NCBI RefSeq assembly: GCF_963662255.1
Contig: NC_085071.1
Coordinates: 4,428,701-4,492,700, forward strand
Reading direction: 5' to 3'
Origin: Cinclus cinclus
Taxonomy: Eukaryota; Chordata; Aves; Passeriformes; Cinclidae
DNA length: 64,000 bases
Within the stretch, counting starts at the first letter, position 1. Each line of letters begins with the position of its first letter. Shown one piece after another: positions 34,529-46,700 of this stretch. Below the pieces are notes generated by a model, which was not told the origin of the DNA, did not search any database, and saw only the letters and a list, made by a program, of their open reading frames with translations. A program made the translations under genes and the position numbers.

Positions 34529-37500
34529 AAATGGTCCTGAGGTGCTGAGAATTACGACTCACTCAGCACTGGAGTTTTACTTGGAGATTGGTGTTGGGTA
34601 GGATTACAGCTGCAAGAAGGCTGGGCCTGTTTTTAGAAGAAATGCTGATGTTCAGGGAACAAGATTTACTTATTTATTTATCCAGGATGATTTTGATATT
34701 CAGACCTGAGCCAACAGCACATCTCAAGAGACTGACAGCTTCCCTGTGTCTGCCTGGACTTTGGTGGCACTTCCCCAGGCTGGAGGGCTGACCCCATCCT
34801 CTCCTGCCAGGGGTTGACAGTCCCAGACTCCCCAGAGCAGCACGTAGGCAGTGCCCTCATCTCTGTTGTTAGGGCTCCTTTGCAAAATCATTAAAAATAT
34901 CAAGAATAAAGCAACCACAGACAAAAAATCGGGGGAAAGGAGGACCCCAGTGCCGTGTTTTCCCTGACAAGAACCCGATGTGACAGAGCTTGGCGTGCTG
35001 AGCATAATTGGAAGCCTCTGCCCAGGAGAGGCCCATGGACAAACTTGCTCCAGGATGTGAGGATGCCCTGTCCCCAAGCCTGCGGGTCCCCATGGCAGGG
35101 GGGGAATGGGGACCACAGCTCCGGCACGGCCGCCGTGGGGAACATCAGCCTTCACCTGAGTAATGAGACAAAACCCGGGGAAAATACACATGAAAAGGAA
35201 GGGAAAAGAGAAACTCTTAGGAAATAAGATCAAAGTCCTGCCTTCAAAAACGTTGTCCTGCAGCTACGAAAAAACCCAGATCGCCCTAATTGCAGCAGCC
35301 GTGTGCAGTGCTCGGCACAGTGCAGGAGTGAGGGATGGGCTGGAGGGCACCCAGAGGTCCCAGCACCCAGCTGGGAGGGACAGGAACACAATGGGGATAT
35401 GCTGGCCTTGCTGGTTTTATTTTTGGAGTACTCCTGTCCCTGCTGCCACAGGCCCATGTAGCTCAGCAGTGATGTCTGAATGAGGACTGTGGTCTGGGTC
35501 CTCATGTGAAGGAGCAGAAGGAAGCTGCTGGCTTAGGACACATCACACACTGCACTTAATGTAATTGTATTAAATAAAATTGTATTAATGTTTATTATAT
35601 AAACACAGTATTTTATTAATGTTGTTCCCACTAGACATTTGAAAGAGAGACATTGGATAAACTGATGGCCAGCTGCTTAGGCACAGACTGTTGGTATATG
35701 CAGGGCAAATGGTTACAGAAAAGGAGCTGCACTGGAGAAAAAAAAGTGTCTCTTTTGGAAAACTGCAGAGAAACTCTGGAACTGAGGGTCTCTCAGGCTC
35801 CCAGAGCAAGTTCTGGAAGAAGCAATAGAGAAGAGGGAACTCCAGTCAAGGAGTGTTTGGGGCCAAAGGGTGCCCAGGTGTGCTGGGCTCTTTGGGCACG
35901 GGAGAGCCACTGTCTTGGGCTGGCCCTTGACAACCCCCCATTTATTGCCATGGTCAGGGCTCAGAGTGGCTCTGCAGGAAGACACTGCTGCCTTTCCATG
36001 GGGCTGGTGCAGGGATGGATGAGCCAGCAGCTTTGCTCCTCTCACCCCTTTTCAGCAGCTGCTCCCCATCCTTCTCTGCCGTGGTCCCACAGCACCCAAG
36101 TCCTACAGCACCCGGGCAGCTGAGGGGACATGGGGACACGGGGGGCTGGGAGTCACAGCCTCAGCCCAGCCTGACCCCTGTAATGGGTGCAGAGCACCCA
36201 GGTCCCCACTACGAGGCAGGGAAGCAGCTGGCTGGCCCTTTAAAGCCTTTTTTTTCCTCTTGTTAAAAGATGTCTGGGAGGGGAGCTGCCAATCTGAAAA
36301 ATGATCCTTCCTTTTTTCCATTTTCTTCCTTCTCTCCTTCTAGCTCATGCTCATCTGTTCAGGTGAACCGCAGGCACATTCATTAAATCTCTGTCTTTGA
36401 CACCTCAGCTGCTTTGGAGCCCTGGGCTGCTCTTTCTTTTCTTTCCCTGTTTTTTTTTTCCTGTTCCCCATCTCCAAGCCCGCCTGATCAGCACACTAAG
36501 GCAGCGAGAGAGAGCTGCAGAATTGTTAACGAAGCACAACTCTGCTGGTGAGGCGCTGAGTGGCTGGTTTTGGGGAGGTGCTGGGGGTACCCGCTGTCCC
36601 TGCTTGTGGACAGGGAGCACCAGGGCACTGTGAGGTGCCACTGCTGGCACTGGGGTGGCACGGAGGGACATGAGCATGGTGACAGCACAGCCTGCACCCA
36701 GCCAGTGCCCCAGGGCTGCGGCTGGCAGCCAAGGACTTGGCTCACTGCACTGTCCTCAGTCCCACTAAATCCTGTTACTCCATACAGGAATGCGTTCCCT
36801 GCTCTCCAAGCCCCCCTGGGTTCCCTGAATCTTCCCAGGGCTCACCCTCATGCACCCATTCCTTGCCTGTCCTGTATGTCCCATCCTGACAGGGAGGCAC
36901 TGATGGCTCATTTTGCCACAGATTTGCTGTTTGGCCAAGAGGGACAGAGCCCATGTCCAGCTGCTGCCTCTGGATCAACTTCTGATGCTGAGTGGGGCTG
37001 GAGAAAAGAGATAACTCGCCAGGCTGCAGCCAGGAAGGATTTGGCCCTGGCTGTGCTGGCCCATGGCCGGGTACCTGCTGACTGCTCCCAGCCCTGGAAG
37101 CCCCAGCATTGAGCAGTGAGGATGGGGGCGATGAGATGCTCTCCATGGCCTCTGCCCGTGGGTTCAGGACAAAGGGACAGGAGCAGAAAGGATCCCTTTG
37201 GTAGAGGCAGAGCCCTGGCAATGAGGAGGAGGGCAGAAGGACTGGGGCTGCACCCAGCACCTCCCAGCCCTCTCTGGGATGCAGCACTTGCACCCAGGGC
37301 AGGGCAGTGTGTCCTGCAGAAAGGGCCAGACTGCTGTGGAGAGCGGGCCTGAGCAGCGAGTGGCCCCAGGAGGCTCAGCAGGACTGGGACTGTAAAGCTG
37401 AGAATTCCTGCAGAGTTTTGTTAGCGGGATCGGCGCACAGCCTGGTGCCCTGCTCCGAATTAATTATCCGCTGACACGATTTTGCTTCTTTCCCTTTGTG

Positions 37501-40500
37501 TTATTTTAATTAACAGAGATCTCCTCCAAGCAAGCCAGCTGTCATGTAAATTGTAAAACCGTCAGCATGTACAGGAACTTAACAGGGACTGGAAGAAAGC
37601 CTTGCACAAAGGGATGTGCTACTTTCCCTTTTTGATTTTCCTTCTCTTTTTTTTTACATCTGGCACATTTGTAAAGTTTTAAAAAAGTGTGAAGACTAGG
37701 GTGGGGCAACAGATGGAGAAAGCTTTTACTTTAGATCCATTTCTTGAGGCAGAGGTGCAGGACAGAGGTGTTTTTAAGTACTTTGAATCAGGATTCTTTC
37801 CTTGCACGTCCCTGTAGGCTGGGCATTCCTTCCAGTTCCCTTTCCCCTCCATCCACACAGGCTGCGGGTGGAATGAAACCTACCATAGAAGGACTCAGCA
37901 CTAAGCAGGGTAAAAGGAGACCAGGAGATAATTAATCTGATCTGTGTCCATTGTGGATTTCACCTGCATTCATCCTGAACATGATGAACCACTGTGTGCT
38001 GACAGCCAGCTGCAGGGCTGGCTCCAGCTCTATTCCTGCATCACCTAGGCTTGAGATTTTTAACTACGATCTGAAATCAGCCAGTTCTTCCCTAGATCAG
38101 ACTCTGCAAACAAGCAAAACTGTGTTAATGGGCCCCATATGTCTTTGGTTAAAAGCTGCTCCAGCAGCAAGAGCAGCAGATGCAGAACGGAGCACGCGGA
38201 GCCGGAGGTACAGCAGGAGTTCATGCGAGGATACTCTGCGGACATCCCATCTCCCCTGAACGTGAGCAGAAGCCTGTGGTAACCCTGAAGCGATCAATTA
38301 ATAAATGTTTAGGCAAGTCAATGAAGGTTAGCAAGGCCTCAGCTCAACGGGAAGCTCAGGGAGGGCAGTGGGAAGTGGAGATGCACCAGAGCAGTGGATG
38401 GCAGCAGGACACCAAGGGTGAGATGTGCTGGGGCAGCCAGGGGTCTTCTACGCTTGGTGGGACCTCACAAAGCTGTGGGGCAGGAGGGATGCTCACCAAA
38501 CCTGCAGAGGCACTCCCATTTTTGTAAGAAATTATATGGTATTTTTCACCCTGCCTGATTTTGGGAGAAGATCAACAGCCTGGGAAGGGCCTGGATTTAC
38601 TACAGTGTGATTTTCAGTTCATGTCTCATCCTTACAATGTACAGACCTGAGCTATGTCTGGATGAGGACTGAGCTACTTACTTCCATTTCTTCCCTTCCT
38701 CACCACAATGATTTTTAAGAACAAAGCAAAATGATTCCAAACCACATTCTGGTAAAGAAGGATGGATTTTCTTTCCCAGCAGCAGCCAGAGATAAAAGCC
38801 TGGAGACAGCTGAGCAAGCTACAGCATCACAGCCCAAATGCTGAGCTTATCCAACGAGCACAGTCAGGCTGTGAGGGCTCCAGCCTGATGCTGAGGGTTC
38901 CACAATGAGGCCAGGGGCTGGGATATGCCAATCGCATATGGAGGTTCCCTCTCAGCCCTGTTTGCATGCCAGGCATGCTGCTTGTCCACTGAAACAAATG
39001 ACCTTGAGCAGTGCTGCGGGTCAATAAAATAATTTGCTAACTGATCCATCTTCTGTGGCAAACAGATGAATCAAACTCCAGCTCCCTGGGCTGTTTTATG
39101 TACGGATGGGAGAGCCGTGAAGTTAAAATAATGTGTGCGGCCACATCTATCTCCGTGAAATGAAAGGATGGCTCTGAGTGAATAAAGTTGTGTATTTCTA
39201 AATGGGGAAAAACCATTTCTGCATCTCCTGACACTTCACTTGGTGAGGCGGGTGCTGTTCCCCAGGATGATGTGGCCCAGGCCATACTCTCCCTTAGTGG
39301 AGCATTGTGTCTCCTTGTTCCTGCTTTCCAGACATCTCCTCCAGCAGTTCTGCTGCCCTGATGGCCCTTCCTGGGCTTCAGCTCCCAGACAAGCCTTGGC
39401 CATCCTTGCTGTCACCTCATTTCTCCACATGGAATGGACCAAAAATTCCAGTTCCAACCACAAAGAGGACTCACAGCTGGGAGCTGGGGTACAGTGGGAG
39501 GCACACTCGGTTTTTACCACACTCCAGTGCAGCAAAGCACTAAAAGCAATGAAGAAATGGCCATTTCCATCCTGGCAACACAACCTCCAGCAGCATTGGC
39601 AGAGGGTGGGCAGGAGCTGGAGCCACCGGGGCTGGTGCATGCGTCTGGGCTACATTTGTCAGAGAGCACGGCAAGCTGGGGCATTCAGAAGGAGCAGAAA
39701 GGCCCCGAGGCAGCCTGTGCTCACTGAGCCCCTAATCACAGCGAGGTGATTAATGCCCTTCTGCTCCCGTGAGCTGCTGCTCTGTTCCGTGCTCCCCTGG
39801 CTCAGCCCTGCTGCCTTGGCAGGTCCCACACCGGTGAGCACCAGTCACTTGGCTTTGCAGGTATGGTGCTCAGTTTTCCCGGTGCTGAAAGCAGGGATGG
39901 AGCTGGCAGTGGTGGGAAACAGCAGGGCAGAACAAAACTGAGGGTTCATCTTTGGCCATGAAAGTCTACGAATTAATGTCTGTTCTCGGGAGAGGGTTTT
40001 TGTCACCTTTTCTCCCAGAGCTTCCCAGCACAGTGTCTGTCAAGGGTCAGCATATTTCAGGAATCCCAGGGCTGAGACTCATACCTGGCTTCTGCCTCAT
40101 GCAGCCTCGGATGGGCTGGAAATGCCCCATATCCACCTCTTTGTAGATCATTCTGATGAGTGCTTTGCTGTTGGTTTTAGGCTGGTGCAATGAAAGCAGG
40201 GTCTGGGAGCAGGAGACAGCCCATATTTAAGATCAGGGCCTCCCCAGCGAGTGGCATCCCATGTTTCAGTGCTGAGGCAGAGGTTGCTGGGGTTAAAAAT
40301 TCCCTGTGCCTGCTGCTCCAGATGCTTATTTTCCAAATTCTTTTTAAAACCGCTGGTACAAACATAATTTTGTAGGAGGTTCCTTCAGTCCTTGCAAGCA
40401 GGAGGAGAGTACTGGTGAATTCCTCATGACAGACACAAGACTCGTGCCCAAACTCCTCCTCTGACAGATGGAGCACTGAGCTGGAAGCAGAAAGGGAGAG

Positions 40501-40653
40501 TCCTGGAGGCCAGCACTTGCTGATCTCGACACTGCATTCTGCTGCAGGATGGACACCTTCCTGGGGGTGCAGGTGGAATGTGTCCCCATCCACTCTCCCA
40601 TAGTACGGGTGGGTTACCTGACGATGCTCCTCTGGCTTCTCCCCACAGGTTAA

Positions 40654-40714
40654 CAGGGTTAGGCACAGCTAAGACAGGTTAGGCACAGTTCAGTCAGGTT
40701 AGGCACAGCTCAGC
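40654..40714. repeat. Three tandem copies of a 20-bp unit
   Basis: CAGGTTAGGCACAGCTCAGC-type units begin at about 40654, 40675 and 40695, with a few substitutions between copies. Confidence 0.85.
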
Positions 40715-43700
40715 AGCAGCAAATGTCAGTGAGCAGGAACAAGCAGCCATGCTCATTCCCAGGAGGAGAGAGGTCACGGTTTGCCTGTCCCAGAGGTTAA
40801 CAAACCCTGCACAGCCACCCTAAAGGCACAGGAGCTGCTTTAGCTGAACACCAGAGATAAAAGAGCTGCTCAGAGGACTCAGAAAAATGGGGTCCCTTCC
40901 ACAGGGCCACAGGAAACACCTCGTGCCCCAGCAGTGTCACACCGTGCTCCTCTTCCATGGCCACAAACCAGGCAAAGCTCGCTCCGCGCCAGGATCGCTC
41001 CAGGGCACTTCCTGCGAGCCATTAAAACACGTTGGGTAATTAATACCTTCCATGCATGAGGAAAAATGAAAGGCAGGTGGGAGGAGGAGGGGAGCAAGGA
41101 GGAGGCAACTCCATTTTGAAGGCTGTCGGGGTGGTTTTCCCTTGGTGAGTTGTTATAATTTGGAGGCTCCTGCACGCTGCAGCGTTCACACCTCTCAGAC
41201 TTTATTCACAGCCTGATTCCAGCCAGCACCACGATGCTGTCAGACTATGCAGGAGCCGTGCTGACTGCTGGAGCGGCTCTCCTCATCCCTTGGGACCACT
41301 GCAGGATGAACTGAGGCTGCCCTACACTCTAGGCTCAGCACCCAGCCAGCTTCTCCAAACTCCCTCCATAGCTGCCCCTCTCTGCTAAAGAAAGCTCCAT
41401 TTCAGCGCCTTAAATACATTTTCTTAACAAACAAAATGTTTATTTTCTGAATAATAATAATAAAAGAATTCTAGCCTTGGGGCATGTGGTGGGATGGCTG
41501 CAAGCTCATCAGAGCGTGTGTCCATTACCATCCACACTCCAGACCCCGGCGCTTTATTCCAGGAGAGTGACTGACAGACCCTGATCAATGCTGATTTGGG
41601 TCTTAAATAAACACACTGGCCCTGGTTTGCTGGGAAGACTGAGGTGTTTGCATCTGGCTGACAGGCAGAGAGAGGCAAACTTTGTCAAATGGGCATTTCT
41701 GAGCAGTATTTTTCCTTTTTAGCAATTTATTTCCCTTCTTTCAGCACTATGCCGTGGGAGCTGGGCAGAAGCTGGGGTAGGGCACTCAGGATGGTTTCAG
41801 AACAGTTATTTTGCATTTTATTCCTTTAACTTATGTCTTCCGTAGACAGAGAAACAGAGTTCAAATATTCAAACAGAATTGTGCTGCTAAGAGCCACCAG
41901 ATCTTGCTAGTGCCTGATCAGACCATTCAAGCAGGGAAAGGTGCTTCACTGCCGACAGCTGCTGTCAAGAGAATAACCCTTTGATAATTTGTTGAGCTGC
42001 GGCAATTCACATCTGCAAGAGCTGTAGAGCTCCAAGGAACCCCGAGCCTCTTGGAAATGTTTTACACCAGCATCATGTAGGTCTTAAAATTACTGGAAAT
42101 GGCACTTGAGAGTTGAGTGACTCAGGCTGCTACAGTTTGGAAAATATCACTCGGGTGATTTTTTTTTTTTTGCCTTTCGAGCATGATTTTGTCAAATCCA
42201 ACACTTCCCTAATGCCCATTTTTCCTTTACTGCCATGTCAGGCATCAATACTGAAACAGCAGCAGATAAAGTTTGCTGCTGCAACACCCCAAACACTCTT
42301 GCACCCATGTTCTGGTGGCTCCCTGTGGGTTGACTCTGTTATCTCCTCATCTCTGACCCTGCGTGCCACCATATTCCAGCCTGGGCAGAAATGAAGGTCA
42401 CAAGTTACTGAGCCAATCTGGGAAAGAAATTCCAAGAGAGCAGATCAGGATTGTTTTAATTAAAGAGGCAGGGGAAGGGAGACAGAGCAACACTCGAGCA
42501 ATCAAACATTTTTCCCTTGTGAAGATGAACAGTTTGAGATAGGATTAAGAGGGCTGAAATTGTCTTTTTAAAGGAATGTAAAAATGTGGATGCTGGATGA
42601 TTGACAAATAAAGGGCACTTTCCTTTAATTTAAATATGCTCCTAGTTTGTGCAGAATATGTTAATTTATACATTGCCTAAATAGCCAGTAGCTATTGTCT
42701 GTAAAACCACATCAGATCAGGGCAGCAGGGCAGTTAATGTACTGGCTGGATGTTATGGCTGGTCAGTGAAGCGATCCGAGCTTCCTTCCACTGGCTCCCA
42801 ACCCCTAAATGGAATAGCTGAGCTGTAAAAAACTGCCAGGGGCATAAACTGAAGTTCATTCTGTCAGCCTTCAATAGGATAAGGCTCTCCTTCCCACAAG
42901 GACCCGTCCATGGCCCCAGCTCAGCTCCTGCTCCTCTGTGACCCCAGAGCTGTTCCCCTTCCACTGGAGAGCCCTCCAAGCCCCTGTGCTCTCCACAGGG
43001 ATGATTTCTTGGGGAACATACAGCCCACCCCAGGAGCTGTTCACAGCTTTACAGCATCTTCCCCTGACCCTGTGCTCCCCTCATGCCTCAGTTTCCCTGG
43101 CTGATGGCTCTCCCAGACCCTCCTGGGGCTTTGGTCACAAACTCCTGTCTCCCAGGATCCCATGACAATTCTCAGCCTCTCCAAAAAATCCTGCTCTGCT
43201 CCTTCCATGCCATGACCTGCCCTGGCATTCTCATCTGGGCCTCCTGAGCAGCCTTGAGACCCCAGCTGGATTTCTTAAACCTGACATTAGGCAGCTTCTG
43301 CTCCAAACAGGTCCTGAGTGTGATCTATCCATGCCTGACCTGCCTTTTCCTCTGCCTTCATGTGTAGCCACAACTTGGTCTGGTCTCTGGAGCAATTTTT
43401 AATGCAGAGAGGCTTCTAATTAACAGGATTCTGAAGTTAATTAAAACAATCTCGTTTAGATCTGTCCATGAATGCTCACAAGGGTAATGCTGCTTCCCTG
43501 GGCTCCTTGGGATCCTCCATTAACCTCACAAATCACACCCCAGGGGCTGTTGTGTCTTTGGGAAAGGGTCTGGGGTGTCGCCTTAAAGGCTGCCAGGTAC
43601 TGGAACACATTTGTCCAAAGGACCAAATGACCAGCATGGAAATCCAGATTCCACAGACTCCGGGACCATGCTCCAGCCTTCCTAGGTCCTCCACTCCCTT

Positions 43701-46700
43701 CTGGGACAAAGCTGCTGTCTCTGTAGGCGACTCCTAAGGAGAAACTCTTGTTTCCCATGTCAGCCCAAAACCAGCAACATTATGGAACCATCTTGTTCAA
43801 GAAAGGTCCATCCTCTGCATTCCCAATGCATTCCCAAAGATCAGTCTGGATTAAGTTTACAGTGATATGATAAGTAGTAATAATACTGCTGCCTTGCCCC
43901 TAATTATTTTCAATATAATTATGTACCCTCAAGAAACCTTTTAAATAGCACACTCTACTCAGTGCTCCAGTCCAAGGGATTCATTTGTCTCAGGAAAGAA
44001 ATATTCTTGGGGCTGAATCCTTCATTAGTGTTTCCTGGAGAGACTCCTGCTTAAGTCAGTGGGGTATGTGTGTCCCACTGGAGGATGTGGGGCTGTGCCT
44101 GCCTGGGCAGTGCCCACCACAAGAAGATTTTACAAGCCCCTCGGAATTTGGTTTCTTGGCAGCATAAAGCATTTGGCAGGGAAAGAAAGCCTGGAAGTCT
44201 GCTGGAAACTATCTGGAACTATCTGGAAAACTGAAATTAGCTGAAACTGCTGGAAACTAGCGAAAGACTGAGTTTTACTGTCTTTTATCAGCTTCTTACA
44301 CTTCCTTCTCTTGAGTTTTAATCCCACACAAGTGCTGCAGCATTGGTATGTGAAGGAAAAAGAGGGAAGACACTCTGAGTCTGGGATGGTACTGCGTGAG
44401 CAGGTGCAATTCAAAAGTGCATAACCTTCACATCATTATGGTGCCCTGCCCCACCTGGAGATCCAAATGGAAGGAACAGAAAGGCCAGTGTGTTTGGAAG
44501 GGAGGAATTAAATGCATACATCGAATTATTTATACAATATATTTTCAGGTGGTCCATTGTTTTTCTGAGCAAATTGAATTTTCATTCAGAGTGTGCTCAG
44601 GTCTGTAGCACCCACGTGGAATTTCCTGTAAAAAAAGGTGTCCTTGACTGAATTCTCCACTGTCAAAGTTACCTGCTGCCCTCCTGTCCCACAGCTGGCA
44701 GCACGTCCAGGGTCTGGGATACCTGTGCATGCCCACAGCTATGGGATGGGATTTCCATACATACACACAGCCCCAGGACAGGATCCCAGCCCAAATCTAT
44801 TCTGATGTGTTCCCTGCTTTCTGTGTTCAAGCCCATGGGATGATCAAACATGATTCAGTTTGTGGGTTTTCAGCAATTCACAATCTTTTAAAGATGAAAA
44901 ACCTATATAAATGGATGCTTTCCTATGATCCTGTTTTATTTACTTGCTGACACAGTGGCTGTGAGTCCACTTCAATTTTCACCCTGCAGACACCCTTTTG
45001 TGCCTTTTGAGCACTCCCCTGGATTTAGGGGTTATTCCTGGTGGATGAAGCATCTGTGTAAATCAACACCTGTTTGACCCCTAGATCAAGGAACAGGACG
45101 CATGGCATCCCCAGTCTGCATCCCTGAAATCCTTTGGGGAAAGGGAGGACTCTTGCTGGGAAGTGACAGCCCATCCCTCTGTGCATTCCCATGCACCTGC
45201 ATTCCAGATTGTCCATTCTGTGCCCCAGTGTCTGAAAGCCAGGGATGGCTTTCCAAGGAAATTTCCTCACTGAAATAGTTAATGAGGACTGATCCCATCC
45301 CCCAGTTCTCTCCCCCCAGCTCGCCACCCCTCTGAAAAAAATCAGAATAATAATTAAAAGATGCCTAGAAACGCTCTTGGAAGAGCATAAATTCTGAAGA
45401 TGAAAGTAAATGATTAAAATAATTAAATACTTCAAGTTGACAAGCAGAAGCAGAATCTTGCCAACGGACATTTGTCGGTAATTAGTTAATTAATCCTAAC
45501 ACAAATTATAAGCCATAACAAACCAGTCAGGCTGAACACAGCCGGCTGTTCAGAATTAAACTTAGAAAAAGAAGGAGTGGAGAAAGAAGAAAGAAAACTT
45601 TGGAGATTCTTGCAAATCTGAAGGAAGATGCTGTGCAGAAGCTGGTGTCCCTGTGAAAAGGGCAGCCGAGATAGGGGCAGGAGTTGGGGCAGAACAGGAT
45701 TGTGTTCCCACCTGGCAGGAGCACAGTGGGGCAGGATGCATGGAATAGGCAGTACAGAGCAGGATTTGGGATTTCCACCCTTTTTCTGTGAGTAAAAGGC
45801 TTCCCAGCTCTGTTTCCCACTCAGCCACTGGTATCAGTGTGCACTTGAGAACATCCTTGCCATGGGAATGAACTGGTCTGGGCAGGACAACAGGACCTTC
45901 AGGTCCACAGGCAAGTGGTGACATTAATCCAGGGGTTTCTGGAAGATGCGTGGACCAGCATCTGTGGAGGGCTCAATCCTGGGGTGCTGGGAGGGCAGCT
46001 GGTTTGCAGCTGCCCATTAACACCGTGGAAAGTGTTTCTAGGACAGGCTGGAAAAGTAGGGTCAGTGCTTGGGAGCTGGGTCCTGCCAGGGAAACTCAGT
46101 GCAAATGATACCAGGACACGTGTGTGGTCAGTAGGGACCAGCATGAGCTTGATGCCATCTAAATCACTGGGAAATTGGGCAAGACAGAGCCTTTGTGCGA
46201 TGGGAAGAGGTTAATGAGCTGTGGGCTGGTTTCTCACCTCCAGCCACCTTGGCTCAGGTCCAATTTTCAGCCCTAGATAGAGTGAGGTTGGTGATCCACA
46301 GGCAGGACACGGTGACTGACAGCTCATCTGCGGCTGCACTGCTGTGTTCACACGTCCAGCCGGGGCTGGGGAGGCACTGAAGGGCCAGGCTTTGCCCTTC
46401 CTCCAGCATGAAAAAGTGCTGGAGCAGCCAGAGTTGGTGTTCTGACAAGAGAGGACCTGCACATTCCCAGCACGGGGACACTGCTGAGTGACAGACTGGC
46501 CCAAATGACAGATGGCAATGCAGCTTAAGTGAGAAATGGGACATACAGGTTGCAAATGGGCTTTTAGCAGCACAGAAAAGAAGGCACAGACATGTTTTAA
46601 AAGAATAAACAGATACCAGGGAAGTGTGACTATCCCACAGATCCCACATTGTCAGAGGAGCTGCCAGCGACTGATGTGCCATGTCTGGGCACATACCATG

